Source: Marasmius tenuissimus (Eukaryota > Basidiomycota > Agaricomycetes > Agaricales > Marasmiaceae). From it: a stretch of DNA of 64,000 nucleotides. Position numbers and translations under genes: made by a program. Below, piece after piece: positions 21,976-34,700 of the stretch; the stretch's first letter is position 1, and the number at the start of each line of letters is the position of its first letter. The notes under the pieces were generated by a model, which did no database searches, was not told where the DNA came from, and saw only the letters and a list, made by a program, of their open reading frames with translations. The DNA lies in contig JAQOTA010000060.1 in NCBI GenBank assembly GCA_029532415.1, positions 3,658,001 to 3,722,000 on the forward strand, in the 5' to 3' direction.

Positions 21976-24069
21976 GCTACGTTGTGCGCCCAAAAGTCTT
22001 CTCGTGAGATGAGCATATATTCCGATTTTGGAACAGATTCACATTGCGTGCGGAGGTCCCGGACGTTCAACATTGTTCTTAAGGTACAAGTCAGGAGTCA
22101 AATCGCAATATGTAAAGGGGGGGATTTTTACCTCAGCCGGAAGATATTTTCAACAGAAAAAGTTGTTTGGTTTGAACTTCTCGGGGAATTGTCTTCTCAA
22201 GGATCCTATTGAGCTACTGATGGAGGAGGCAGGAGGCAACCAAGTGTGTGTTTGTGTACGTGGCTACGCGTCGATCACGAGGAAGAAAGACAGCTTCCCA
22301 CGATGCTCCTTGCTCACAACCCTGACAGTCACTGAGATGGTACGTCCCTTCTTGAACGCTTATTTCGTCCTGAAACGTTATCTAACCTTTCGAAGTGACT
22401 GTCGGTTCACCTATACGCCATTTCGCAAGTTATCAACGACAACGTCTACTCACTCTATGACACCCAAAGGCATGGTGTTCAAGCTTCGAAAGGCCGCATT
22501 ATGACTGTGAGACATGGTTGGGCAGGGTTCTCTGAGTTGACGTTGAAAGCACTTGGCTCCATGGTTCATTCAACTTCCAAGTCATACCAAGTAAGCACCG
22601 TCTCGTCCTATCGTCCCTGTACACTCTTTTAAGTCTTCTCTTTTCAATGAAGAGCAGCGAAGACAAGAACGAACGCCTGAAATTCGGGAAGGAAACGCCG
22701 GGGAAATTCACCACGTCTGCGTTTCGCTTGTCTCCCCAGCACTCGTGTTCAGCAACAAGGAACTCCTCAAGCTCAGTATCCTCGATCATCCACGCCATAT
22801 CGTACCGAGGCGCACATCGCTGCAGATGCATGGCACACCCTCTGCATCAACTCACGACGCATCTAGCGTTCATCAACCAGGACTCACTTGCGCGACAGCG
22901 ACGGCTCTTCGATATTGGCTTGTGGAATACTTCGGCTGATAATGCGACTTCAGACACGTCGCTACCCTCGTCACTTAAGATTGTGGAGATCAAGAAGTTG
23001 TCGAGCATTGGAAGGATCTGGGATGGTATTGGGTCAAATAAAGACTGGGTTTTCTGGGTAGCAGCTCGCCGTTCGACTGGTGAGTTTCACACGATGTTCC
23101 CATGTATTGTTCTAAACATCATTGACAGCCCTCGAGATGTATTCACATCTCTACCACGTCCACGTCGGAAACAGAATCTTTATTCCGTCATCTAGTTGTC
23201 ACATTATGGATCCGTCATGCTATCTTTTTTTCTTTCTTGTATGCTTCTGAAACCCTGTTCAAACCCGCTCAACCTCAACTACACATCCGAAAGAAGATTG
23301 GATCTATGTGCGATATTGAAGTCTCACCCAAATCAAAGAACCGACACAGGTAGTTGGGGAATCGGCCATCACCTGTCTCACCTAGAGGGCAGAGTACGGG
23401 AGTAATCTGGCAGCGACGTCTCGACTATTGGCCCCCTTGCGGTCGAAACACTGAAATTATCGGGTCTCCTAGGAAACGCGCTTTGAAAGCTGATGGAGTC
23501 TTGTCGTAGGCAAATCTCATACCCCAACAATCTGGCACGTTAGTCGAAACGAATCTTGCGTCTCTCGGATCGTGCGTACCTACAATTCTTACCCACATCG
23601 TGGCATTCACCGCTGATAATGCCATTACAGTCTATCACGGGATTTTCTACCTATTTTGCGGGACTTGTAGCTTGAAAATAGTACGTTAGGTACGCTTACC
23701 GTATCAGAACTGATGCTGCAATCTTACGAGCCGCACTGACGATTAGCTTCAGAAAACTACCCTCGTAATCGAGTCATATCGTCAATGGATGTGTCCTCAT
23801 CGTCTCCCTAGAGTCAATCCTTCTTTCGTGAAGTCAGGTGCATCGTGTGGGGTGTTCGTATAGCCCAAGACACACATACTTTCTATCCAGTAGGTCTACA
23901 CGAAATCTAGCTTACATTACAAAAAGGTACCCGCCTCTCTGTTGCCCATCGCCCCAACGACGAACGTACGTCCCCCAGTTGGCCCGAGGTGTCCCAGCCT
24001 CGTTGTTGGCGGCGGCGTAGTCCGTCGGCAATCCGTTGTCTCGTCTGCTTCGAGCGTACGTAGTAGCGC
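21976..24069. other. No gene recognised
   Basis: Includes an unrecognised 182-codon plus-strand frame at 22647-23195, which begins SSEDKNERLKFGKETPG and has a downstream GIGSNKDWVFWVAARR stretch. Other frames over the same bases are also partly open and possible GT-AG sites lie around 22590-22660, so a small spliced gene is possible. I see no family match. The remainder is short frames only. Confidence 0.3.
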
Positions 24070-24077
24070 AAGAGGAC

Positions 24078-24945
24078 AGGACCCCTGAGAGTCCCGGTTG
24101 ATCCTAGATACTGACCTCCCGGGATTTGGGCAAAATTTGTCTGGACGGGGCCCCGAAAAATCGTGAAAAAGTGTCCGGATTCTTGCCCGGGATCCCAAAA
24201 AATTCTCGAATTTTGTCCGGACCCATGTATCCAGGTCCCCAGGACCATTTTTTTTGGTTCATCTTCGGTTTTCTCGGAGAGCTCTGGGCACTCTCTATTT
24301 ATCTAGGATAGACAATGATTACTCAAGGACAGCTGAAGATAGGTTTAGTACCGATTTTGCTGGTACGCTGCACGCAGTACTTCGTAGTAAATGACCTATG
24401 TGCTATTGAACCTTTAGGGGGGTTTTCGGGCCATTTTTTCCCTTTGTTTATCCACTCTTCTGCACGAAAATTCTGGATCTCGTCGAAGTCGAGCACTTGG
24501 CCGTCCCAGCCAGACATCAGGGTGACGATTGAGGACTGTAGCACGAGAGAGACGCAACGATGTACGACGCGTTGATGGAAAAAAATAAAAACAATCTCAG
24601 AAGGGCCCGCATAAGCCCGTTGATCCGCTGTAGGCGTCTTGCAGCAGCTTTCAGCTAGCTAGGTGAGCTTAAAAATATTGCAAGGCCAGTACTCGAACGA
24701 CAGAACACATAGATTGAGCTACGTTGTTGCCAATCTGCGGCAAATCTACCAACTACGCCACTGACGCTTGTCCGGATTTGTATCCGGGACCTCTGTGATA
24801 CGCAGTGTCTTGTCCGCACCGGTTACCCAAGATAGACTGAGTCTTGGGTCAAAAATGTCCGGATTTACTGCCGGAAGTTTCGAAAATTTTGGTCCAAAAA
24901 TGTCCGACATGGTACCCAGGATGAGGCAGGACTCTCAGGGGTCCT
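24078..24945. mobile_element. Non-autonomous hAT-like element, 868 bp
   Basis: The ends are perfect 17-bp inverted repeats, aggacccctgagagtcc, at 24078-24094 and 24929-24945. A perfect 8-bp direct repeat, aagaggac, lies at 24070-24077 and 24946-24953. Inner arms contain repeated TGTCCGGA motifs in both orientations. No transposase frame. The 8-bp duplication argues for hAT. It lies just downstream of the 3' end of the GTPase-kinase gene that stops at 25091. Confidence 0.88.
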
Positions 24946-25090
24946 AAGAGGACCCACCGAAGTGGATATTCCGGCTAAAGATGGCTCCCGCAGGGAGATG
25001 GATCTCATTAATATTGGACTGTTCTGGCGCCATTACATATGTGTGCATCGTAAGAGTGCACGAGAGCCATCCTTCAAACGTTCTTGGCAA

Positions 25091-27747
25091 TTACAACCGG
25101 GAGAACAAGGCCCAATCTGGATCGGGGTACTCCACATTGCCCCGTATCGAGTCGATATCGGAAAGATTCCAGCGCCGAGCAGTCTGTAGCTCACCCCCTT
25201 GACCTCCAGTCACTCTCCTCGAGTCCAAGAGATGACGGATGTCGTCGAGGGCTTTGGCGGCAGTAGGTCTAAGGTTAGAGCTATAGTTCCAACACGAGGT
25301 CATCAGCCTCCATATCTCATCACCTTCTAGCGGTAATTCCGGAGGGCGAGAAGGATGGATTTTCTGAACAAGAACGGCAACGATGACTGCACCATCAGAG
25401 AGGTCGTAGAAGGGGACACGTCCGGCAAAGATCTGTAATACATTTTGGCGCTATCCGTGCACGTAACTCATGGGACTGGGGAAGGAAGACGTACCTCGTA
25501 GCAAACACAACTGTATGCGTACATATCACTCTGCATGGATGAGATTCCAGACGTCTCCGAGTCTAGTAGCTCTGGGGCTAGCCAGCGCATTGTTCCCTTC
25601 GAGCGACTCGTGAAAGACGTGGACAACTTCAACGCGCGAGAGTCGGCAACATGAGCCAACCCAAAATCCCCTATGCATGCCTTGAACTCGGGAGTGATGA
25701 GGACATTAAGCTGTTGCAAAGGCCAATTAGCTCTGGTAGCCCAATTACCAGTATGCCACGAGTGCTCACCCCTTTCACGTCACCGTGAACGATCCTCAGG
25801 TCATGAAGATGGGCCAGGCCGGATGCTACATCAAATGCCTATGATCACGTCAGACTAAAGGTAGCAAGGTTAGGGGAGTCTAGAGTGATTACCAGGGCAA
25901 GGTGATCAATGTGTTCTCTAGGGGTATTTTTGAGGAATGTCGGAAGATTACCCTGTTCCATCCACGGCGAAACTAAGCACAGTCGCCCCTCGCTTTCATT
26001 GAGACGATACATTCCTACAAATGGCAGAATGTTAGGATGATCGAGTTGCTGCCAAACGATTGCCTCTTGTGTGTACGCCTATGTTCCAGTAATCTCGAGC
26101 ACACGATTTGGATGAGTAAACACACACACCTTGACAAGCTGCTGAACGTCAGAAGTTAAATAGACTCTCACAACCTTCAGACACACAGTGTGGCCCGCGA
26201 TAACCCCTTTCCAAACGTCACCAAAACCGCCTCCTGCGACTGGAACTTCGTTCAAAAGCTCCACATTCTTCATCGTCAAACATGTCGGATGCATCCCGGA
26301 TCTCTTTGAGAGACGTAGCATAACCTTAAATATGGTCGACCTTGTCTCGCTAGGGATCCCTGAACTATCCAAAAGCTATATGGACAGAATCAATCAGATT
26401 TAGCGCGTGTGAACCGCAAAACTCGATAGAAAAGTCACACCGTCTGCATCATGTCCAACCACTTCTGGGCCTCTTCTTCCCGTGTTTCCAGTACCCTGCG
26501 ACACTTCTGTTCGTCTTGGAAGAATGTCTGTATACGCAACGGATGTTTGGCCGTTCTCGTCCCATCCTCCTCACCTGCCTCCTCAACGGCTTTCTTCCGC
26601 ATGACCTCGGACGCTTGTACTTCTTCGATATTTTTAGGTACGCCGTGGCTCTCTGCATCAGTGGCTAGAGCCCCCCGCGCCACTTGTTCGTACTGCGCTT
26701 CCTCGGCGGTGTTGGGATCGGGTCTAAACATATGAAGGACCCGAAGTATTTGTTGATGAATCTTCTCAAAGAACCCTCATCACGACAGGATATCAGCCGT
26801 TCTATCTCTAGAAGAGACTCAGGGAAATACGAACCTCTCCTTACTGGCCGCGCATCATGGTTGAGGACTTGGTCGGCGGCAGCATCCAGCAGTTGTCTCT
26901 CTTCGCCAATCGTTAGTGGCGGTGGATTATCGGAGATAAAGTGCTCCATAATGGCTACGGCGGATTTATGGGTATTATCATGGCGAACTAGCTGGGCACC
27001 GTCGTCGAGGGCGGGCTTAAAGCCGTCCATCGTCTTCAGCTCTTCCTCACGGGCCTCGCCAACTCCCTCTGGCGCCTCTTCCCATCTGTTGGTTACGATA
27101 ACGACGTTTCTGAGAGTGGTTTCTCCACAAAGCTCCCGAAACATCCCGAAATTATTCGCTGACATTCCACCCACACCTACGCTTGAGATGGGATAGAGGT
27201 ATATTATTCCTGCTAGTTTTTGGTCTTCCTCGAACCTAAAAGATTGCGGGGCTGATTAGATAGATAGAGGACGTGGATATTTACTTCACTCACACATCGG
27301 CTAGGTACCTAGCAAGTGCGGGGAGGATTTCGGTCTCCATCCTGGTCGGGTCGTCAACTCCCGGAGATTCGATTAGCTGAAATAGTCTATTTTTTATCTG
27401 GAATGTTGGCGATGACTGGATGTTGCTGAGACGGGAGTGTAGGTGATGCCCAGCATTGAGCCTTTCCCCGCTCGCTAGGTTGACGAACTTGACGACATGT
27501 TAGCGTTGACAACACGGCACAACTATGACCAGCTCACTGTGGATTTGCCGCTGCCATTGGTACCAAATACGCTGAAGTGGGACGATTAACTTTGCCTGCA
27601 AAGAGCGAGAGGACGAGCTAGAGCTCCCACGCACGCTACTAAAGCTGGGACTTCTTCCTGCTCGAAGGTATCGGGGAACCCCTCACAGCTTGAAATGGGG
27701 AAAACCTTGTGACTCACCATCGCTTTCCTCGGGTAGCAGCTCATCAT
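25091..27747 (-). CDS. GIMAP-like GTPase fused to a TKL protein kinase (683 aa)
   Basis: Eleven exons: 27747-27718, 27657-27635, 27571-27538, 27487-27294, 27235-26845, 26761-26441, 26375-26130, 26078-25893, 25838-25770, 25710-25495, 25432-25091; all phases agree. Residues 21-29 form the P-loop GTNGSGKST. The G3 region at 69-75 reads ESPGVDD instead of DTPGFDD, so the switch Asp is Glu. VVIVTNRWEE is the G4 region. Residues ~225-331 are a charged linker with KCRRVLETREEEAQKWLD. The kinase starts near 340: glycine loop [15 protein letters not shown] lysine, catalytic loop VHGDVKGLNVL (HGD is usual in fungal TKL kinases), DFG, and RWLAPELL. All key kinase residues are present. It is tandem with its paralogue at 28.9-31.4 kb. 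The 83-nt intron 26844-26762 is the least certain; without it the gene has a frameshift. Confidence 0.82.
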
Positions 27748-28875
27748 ATCGATACGGCCTTTTATTCGTCGGGCAGTAAATCTCGATCCAGCAAGCCAAG
27801 TTGGGCAGGCCGCATGTCATGTAATACAAGGACACAGTGCGAATTTATCAAGAAACCTTACGGACATAGCCTCGGAATTAATTCTGGCACGCCGGTTTTA
27901 CGGCGGCCTTATTATGTATTGGTCCGGAGCACCTCCACATCTCTTTCTCGAGTCCCTTCCTCCGGCTGTCTTTGAAACACTTTTACGTAGGCCGTTACGA
28001 GATCAGGCGGCATACACAATTTGACCTTACCATCTCAATATTAATCCTGCCCTTCAAAGTAGCTCGAGATTATTGTCCCAGACGACGTATACCCAGGGGG
28101 AGAGAGGGACCAGGTATATGTGTATCAGGGTCCTTTGGGGGAGACATACATACATCCCCCCCAGTGCGTGTTGCGAGGGACCCTGGTTTCGATGCTGATG
28201 CATTTTACATCACAGTAATAGGGCTAAAATGTGCTCTAGAAGACAGCAATTAACGCAGAGCTATATCTCCGGATTTAGGATCGCCTCTAACTCGCCTCGG
28301 CCAGTAACTGGTTGATAGTAATGGTCATCAGTGGTTCATATTCTACAGGCGCCTTCGAAGTTCGGATACATAAATCATGCGAGCGGCGCTAGGGCTGGCT
28401 CATACTCAAAGAAAAGCGGGCCGCGCAGAGACCGGTACCGTGAACGGGTGTTCGAGATTATGCCAAGTACTGGTAGAACTCGATAGTGGATTTTCCTGGG
28501 GTGGATAAGATCGTTTAGTGAGGCGAGGTCGGCGAGACCAGTGATTAGAGATACCCTCTTCACGTCAAGAACAGCGAAAAATTAGAGGGAAATCGACATC
28601 GACATCCGGGAACTCGCCGCTCCCGTAACTCCGTGCACACTTGCTCCTTCAACTCAAGAAGTGTCCAATGGAGTAGTCCTGAGATAAGGCAAATTGGACG
28701 TAAACATTCAAGTGCATTGGTACACGGGTACGAACACGTTCAAACCCCAAACCAAGACTAGAACTGAACGATTGACTGATGAATCTCCTGTCAGCCACGA
28801 TTAGGTCTTCTTCTAGTTAGGACATACCTTCATCCGATTACCACGATGTTCGATTCCCTATCCGCATCTTTGCAG
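27748..28875. other. Spacer between the tandem GTPase-kinase genes
   Basis: 1.1 kb between the 3' end of one copy (28876) and the start of the next (27747); it should hold the promoter of the downstream copy. No coding motif and no defined promoter element recognised. Confidence 0.4.
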
Positions 28876-31429
28876 CTATATCTGGGTCAGTAGCCCAAAA
28901 TCCGGAGCAGTCTCCTCCACGTTTCTCCGTATCCTAAGATCCAGTTCGAGTGAGCTCCAATCCGATACAGACTCTATAACGCCAGCTCCACTCGAAGCTG
29001 CGACGTCACTGATTGCTTTAAGAGCTTTCGCAGCACTAGGCCGACAGGAAGGGTCGCTACTCCAACAAGAGGTCATGAACGTCCATATCTTATCGTATTG
29101 TTCCCGTTCCAGCCCCTTGGTGCGAGAAGGCAATTCTCCTTTCGTGATCGCAGAGTGAACTGCAGAGTTACTCTTCTCGTAAAATGGGACATATCCCCCA
29201 GTGAAAATCTGAGAAGAGCCCAAGACTATTCGTTAGATGACCACGGTGAGCCTGCGCGCGGAGGAGCATCGCACCTCATAGCAAACACAACCATATGCAT
29301 ACATATCGCTCTTCTGGGTAGAAGCTCCAGACTTTCCTTCGCCCGGATTCAATAGTTCCGGGGCTAGCCATCGGGCAGTCCCCGGTGTGCGATTTGTGAA
29401 GTGCGGCGTTGATAACTTGAGCGCATGCGAATCAGCAAGGTGAGATAGCCCGAAATCGCTGATGCATGCCCTGAGCTCGGGGGTGATCAGAACGTTGAGC
29501 TATCGAAAAGACTGATCAGTCGCAATGTTCAGCCAATGATAACCTACTAAAGTCTCACTCCTTTCAAATCACTATGAACGATTTTCAGGTCGTGCAAATG
29601 ATCAAGTCCCGAGACTACGTCGAATGCCTATCATCGTATGAAACATTGATACACCAACAGGAAACAGGGAAGTACTTACCAAAGAAATATGGTTGACCTC
29701 TTCTTTGGTGCTTCGGAGGAACGCAGGAAGGTTACCCTGCTCCATCCATGGCGAAACTAAACACACTCGCCCTCCTCCGCTGAGGTGGTACATGCCAAAG
29801 AATGGAAGAAGATTTGGATGGTCAAGCTGCTGCCAGACCAGTGCTTCTTGCATGTACTCCTGATAATCAATGAGCTTGGACGTAATTTAAAATGGAGAGT
29901 GTACACACCTTGACAACCTTCTGTATATCCGAATGGGTGAATACCCTCGCGAGCTTTAGGCACACTGTCTGGTCCTCAATCTCACCCTTCCAGACGTCTC
30001 CAAAGCCACCCCCTGCAAGAGGCTCTGTGCCCAACTTTTTGACATTGTTGATTGTCAAACACTTGGGGCACAGTCCTGATTTTGTTGAGAGACGTAGCAT
30101 TACCTCGAAAATGGTCGACCTGATATGCCTCCGGATCCGTGGGTAACCCAGAATCTACGATGAGAATATAGTTCAGCACCTATACATCGTCGTCAACTTT
30201 GGATTACAGTCCTCACCGTATGTAGAAAATCTAGCCACTTCTGGGCGTTGTCGCCCTTCATCTTGCATATTTTGCTGCACTTGTTCTTGTCCTGGAAGAC
30301 GTCATATATTCGGACCTTCTCCGCATTCATGCCCGTATCTTCGTCTGCGGCTGAGCTTGCTCGCTCCTGGCCATCGCGGCAATGAGGATCCTGTTTTGCA
30401 GAAGACCTGGTGGTGGAACTCTGAGCGCTGACGGCGGTAGGCTTTTCTGGCGAACGACTATCATCCATGGCAGACTCGGAGCGTAAGGGTAGGCAGGAAG
30501 GTGAAGTGTTCGTAAGTGCCTGCGACGAAACATCGCCTCCATGTCGTTCGGCCATGAAGCTTTTGAGGTCCGTATGCTCACCGAGGAGGCGCTTCCCTTC
30601 AGGCTCGATGAGTCGACGGACGATGGCGATGGCAGATTGGAATGTGTTATCATGATGGCTCATCTGGGCACCTTTGTTGAGGGCAGGTTCGAAAACTAGT
30701 TCAAGTCCGTCCTGGCGAGCACTCCAAACCTTCATCGGCACCTCTTCCCGTCCATTCATTACAATGACTAACCTCTCAAGCCCGTTACCGCCGCAGAGTT
30801 TTTGGAGTGGCGCGAACTCGGTCGGCGATATTTTACCCACATTCAAGTTGTCGGACACGGCCCGATGTAGGTAGATTATTCCAGCTAATCTTTGTTTCTC
30901 GAACCTGAACGAGTGTGGTTGAGCATTAGTCGATGATTGGGGAATGATCGTGTACAATTTACCTTTCGTCGAGAAGGTCGCGAAGAGCCCCAAGAATCGG
31001 ATTCAAGTCCTTGCAGGTTGAGTCGTCAAACCCCGGGGTGTCGATTAATTGAACCACCTGGTTTCCTACGGTGAACTGGGGCGACAGATCATACGTTGTT
31101 GTACAGGACTGCACGGCCTTTCCGATCGCAAGGTGTCCTTTACTCGCGAGGTTGATGAACTTAAAGAGGTGTTAGAGCATGTGGGATCTCAACTCCGACC
31201 GTCGCTAGCTCACCGTGGATTTCCCGCTACCAATGGTACCGATTACGCTGTGAGTGGTCCTTTTCAGTTCGCTCTATCAACTTATAAGTTTGCTTCAACG
31301 CACGCCACTAGAGCCGGATTTGTGTCCTGAATAGATTTCGGTTATGATGTTCACTGAAGCAGTAGAAGTGCAAAAAACAACTCTCACCCTTGGTCCCCGG
31401 GGGGACGGAATGTCTTGCCTCTTCGTCAT
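28876..31429 (-). CDS. GIMAP-like GTPase fused to a TKL protein kinase, second copy (678 aa)
   Basis: Ten exons: 31429-31388, 31326-31304, 31247-31214, 31159-30963, 30904-30217, 30154-29909, 29859-29680, 29627-29559, 29499-29275, 29208-28876; all in phase. P-loop GTIGSGKST at residues 25-33 and G3 DTPGFDD at 73-79 are intact, so GTP binding is likely. The G4-like block is altered to [11 protein letters not shown] Ser/Pro-rich linker follows, then the [20 protein letters not shown] helix shared with the other two kinases. Kinase: [15 protein letters not shown] lysine, catalytic loop VHSDLKGLNVL with Ser in the HxD motif, [11 protein letters not shown]. The Asp and metal-binding Asn are kept, so activity is plausible. 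The upstream microexons encode DTNPALVA and the P-loop exactly as in the paralogues. Confidence 0.85.
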
Positions 31430-31566
31430 CACGAGTTGAGACCCACTGGCCCACCCTGAGTAAGATCCTTTTATCCCCAATCGAGACACTGTCATGCAAC
31501 CTCGCTCGAAGCTGATGTTAATCAAATGGCGTCAAAGCAATACCTCAGTCCTTCGTCACAAGGTCC

Positions 31567-31706
31567 CACTGGGTGCAAAAAAGCATAATTCACGCGGTAT
31601 TATTCAATCTTTATGCTGAATTTATTTCAAAAAATGCCAAATTTGGAATAAATTTAGCATAAAAATTGAATAATACCACGTGCATTATGTTATTTTGCAC
31701 CCAGTG
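31567..31706. mobile_element. CACTA-like MITE, 140 bp
   Basis: Almost fully palindromic: left arm cactgggtgcaaaa.. at 31567, complementary right arm ..ttttgcacccagtg ending at 31706, with the arms matching through most of the length. Flanks show TCC before and TCC after, a 3-bp target duplication. CACTG termini plus a 3-bp duplication fit CACTA/EnSpm. It lies 138 bp upstream of the ATG of the GTPase-kinase gene at 31429 and could affect its promoter. Confidence 0.75.
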
Positions 31707-34700
31707 TCCTGATACATGACTATTGATATCGATGCAAGTGAGAACTAGTTGTGTCCGATGGTAGAATAGCTTACTTTGCAGTTCACAAAATTTCTTGTCG
31801 AGCGGCATCCGGATTCGGGGCCCGTATGACTGGCCAGGTGGTAGTAGGAATGGGAAAAACAATCCTGATAAGGAATCGATTGAGCTGTGCTGGAAGGCCG
31901 ATCGGATAACGGGAGAATCGAAGAGTATAGAAAAGAGGAAAGAGGCCGTATCTGCGTCCTTTGTCTGTCGTCAATTGGAAACATGTATCCAAACATACGG
32001 CTCAGACTCGCTCGGTGCTTCCAATTTTTTCCATAAGAAGCCCGTCCTTTGAGAGATGTGCTGGATCAGGGCGTAACTCGTGTGGAATAATCGAGATTTA
32101 AGGTTAAACTTGTTCATGTAGTCGAGCGGGCAAGATCTCGTTGTAAAAGCATGGATTGAATTGGGAGTGGCATGAGGGAAAGTCAGGAGACCAGGACTCG
32201 GAGTGCTGGATGGGTGGAGACTACTCATGCGGACCCACACCTGCAGGCATCGTCCGATCGGAGTCCGTTCTTTCTAAAGACTTCGCAGACGGCCGGCTGG
32301 ACTTGAGCCATGTAATACCCCCAGCTGTCATGCGCTTGGTGTTGTCAATGTGAGTACTTCTCGAGTTTTGGGGTAGGCCCATCATAGCTGTGCCTGGCCA
32401 GAGATAAGCAGACAGTGGCTCATGTTATACGCCTGCAAAACTACTCAGCAGCATCCCCACAAAACCGATGGAACTGCATCCCACCGATGAGGGTAAGTTA
32501 GCCCAGGAATAAGACGCGAGTAGCATTCAGACAGCCAACCCTCCGACTTCTACTTTCTCCCGACCAGATCCACCCATAGTGTGACCGATAGACTATACCA
32601 TTGTCATCAGAGGCTGATCCGAGAACAAGGGTAGCCGCCGATTGGAATCGTGGACATTAACGGCAGAGGGGGGACCCCCCTCACAGCCTCCGCCACCCAA
32701 CTGAATAGAAATGGATGTCTTCGTGAAACCGCCAGTTATCATGAATAAAACATAGCCCACCGACTCTGGCGGGCTTTCAAACCTATAAATCCATACCAAA
32801 ACTGTCTTTGTACGGTGAGAATTGAGTGTTAATGCTGCCGGAGGTAGTACATTGAGGTGTGACGAGCCTCCAACCGTGATCTCGGTGGACGCCACATCCG
32901 TAACTTAGAAATTCCTTTCTCCTTTATCGAGCAAAGACAGCGTCGTGCTCGACTTTGTGGTCTTGTGGATGTTGATAACTGAAAAGGTCTTTGAATTGGT
33001 CATTGATTGTAGGGAACACGTAGAAAGACATATTGCAGGGCACGATACGAGATGAAGAGGGGACAGAAGGCGATAATGAGATGGTACATGGTCAAAACGT
33101 GGGGCTGCGCCGCTGTCAGCGAGGGCGGATATCATTTTCTCACGCCAGTCCACGCGACCATACCTATGTCCATGATTCCAATCGGCGGCTCCCCTTGTCC
33201 GAGAACCAAATTGCAGTCGAAGCAACGTACAAGCGGAAGTGACGATGTAGCCGGATCAATGCAGATAGCTCGTATTCTTGAATTTTTTCCGTTAATTTTC
33301 TCTGTTGGCAACCTTACTACGCAGATGTCGGATTGGGATTACAATCTACATGAGCGCTGGGAGGTAATTTGAGGATCATCTAGCTCCAGCCTCTTCTCCG
33401 TCACGTATTGGGATATCTGAAGGAAAGTCGGCGAGATGAGCGCTTCAGTTATGAGCCGCCCTCCAAGGGAAAGGCCTTCGGTGCGCTCGGCAATTCCAAC
33501 ATCCGTCCTCAGATTGGGAAGTTCTTTGATAGTTAAGTTAGCGAAGTACCGTAACCATTTGGACTGACCAAAAAGACATCTGGATTGCCTTTTCCAGCTC
33601 AGACGTCCGACCCAGTGTCTATGAGCTAGTCAATTGGCCATAATGCATACCCAGGTCATCTCGACCTTCGTGATGTGGTAAATACCATGCTCTAGGTCGG
33701 GCATCTGAAGCTCTGGGTGTTCTTGAATGTTACGATCCGCGAGTAGTCGTCAGAGAATAGTCCTCCGAGAGAGATGTAAAACGAGTCGCGTGAGACTCGA
33801 ATCATCATCAGATTCATATGCGTAACTCTTTTGGGCCCATGTGAGAGTGCCTAACAGTGAGTCACCTCGCTCGAGCAGCACTGAATCGCAACATCACAAT
33901 TGACGTTGTAATAGGCGTTCCGTTGAGGTTTTCGAAAAACGAGTTGTGATCCGAGCAGGTAGGTATTACTGTTTTTGATTTGCATGACAATATGTAAGCA
34001 AAACCGCTATACTGGCAGCAGAATAACGGGTGACATAGACGACAGTCTATTATGGTGACTCGAGAGGAGGTGCGAGCGTGGGATGACTAGGCGCAGCCCT
34101 GGGCCAGAATTTCAGTTCACACGATCCAGCTACTATCAAAATCGTAGTCCAGTTTCTCACTGCTTTCTCTCGTTCCGCGCTTTTGTTTATACCAATGGCA
34201 ACAGCCCAGCCCCACCTTAACTGAACGCCCTGACGAGGGTGCTTGGTGGGGCTGAGGATGCGGGGCTTCCATGTAAGGCGTTTCTCAGGCCCGTTGGGGT
34301 TTTGTATAACCAAAGGTGGGCGGTGAAGGATGATGGAGCTGTCAATCTCATCACTTGCTCCAGACTCACTTGGGCAACGACAGGACTATTTTGCGACTCG
34401 CGAGCTGGAAGTACAAAACCGCCAACCGCATCCTTATCATTGCAGATGCGTCGTTATTCCTGTGAGCATTTTCGTTCTTCTGACAATTTTTCGAGCAAGA
34501 GATCGAGCTAAATTATGGTCTAATTCGGGTAAAGGAAAATATATCTGTCATCAACGCCATATTCATCATCGTTGCCTCCAGTCACTTGTCATCTTGAATG
34601 TTGCTCAATCTTACACAATCTCGAGATTTTCACGACCTCCTTTACCCACTATCATCCTCAGGCTCCATTCCCAGCTTTCCTACCTCAGCCAAGGCCATCG

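Noticed and set aside
26665..26845. Frameshift in the first GTPase-kinase gene
   Set aside because: Two overlapping frames suggested a lesion, but a GT-AG intron from 26844 to 26762 joins them in phase and keeps the whole model divisible by three.
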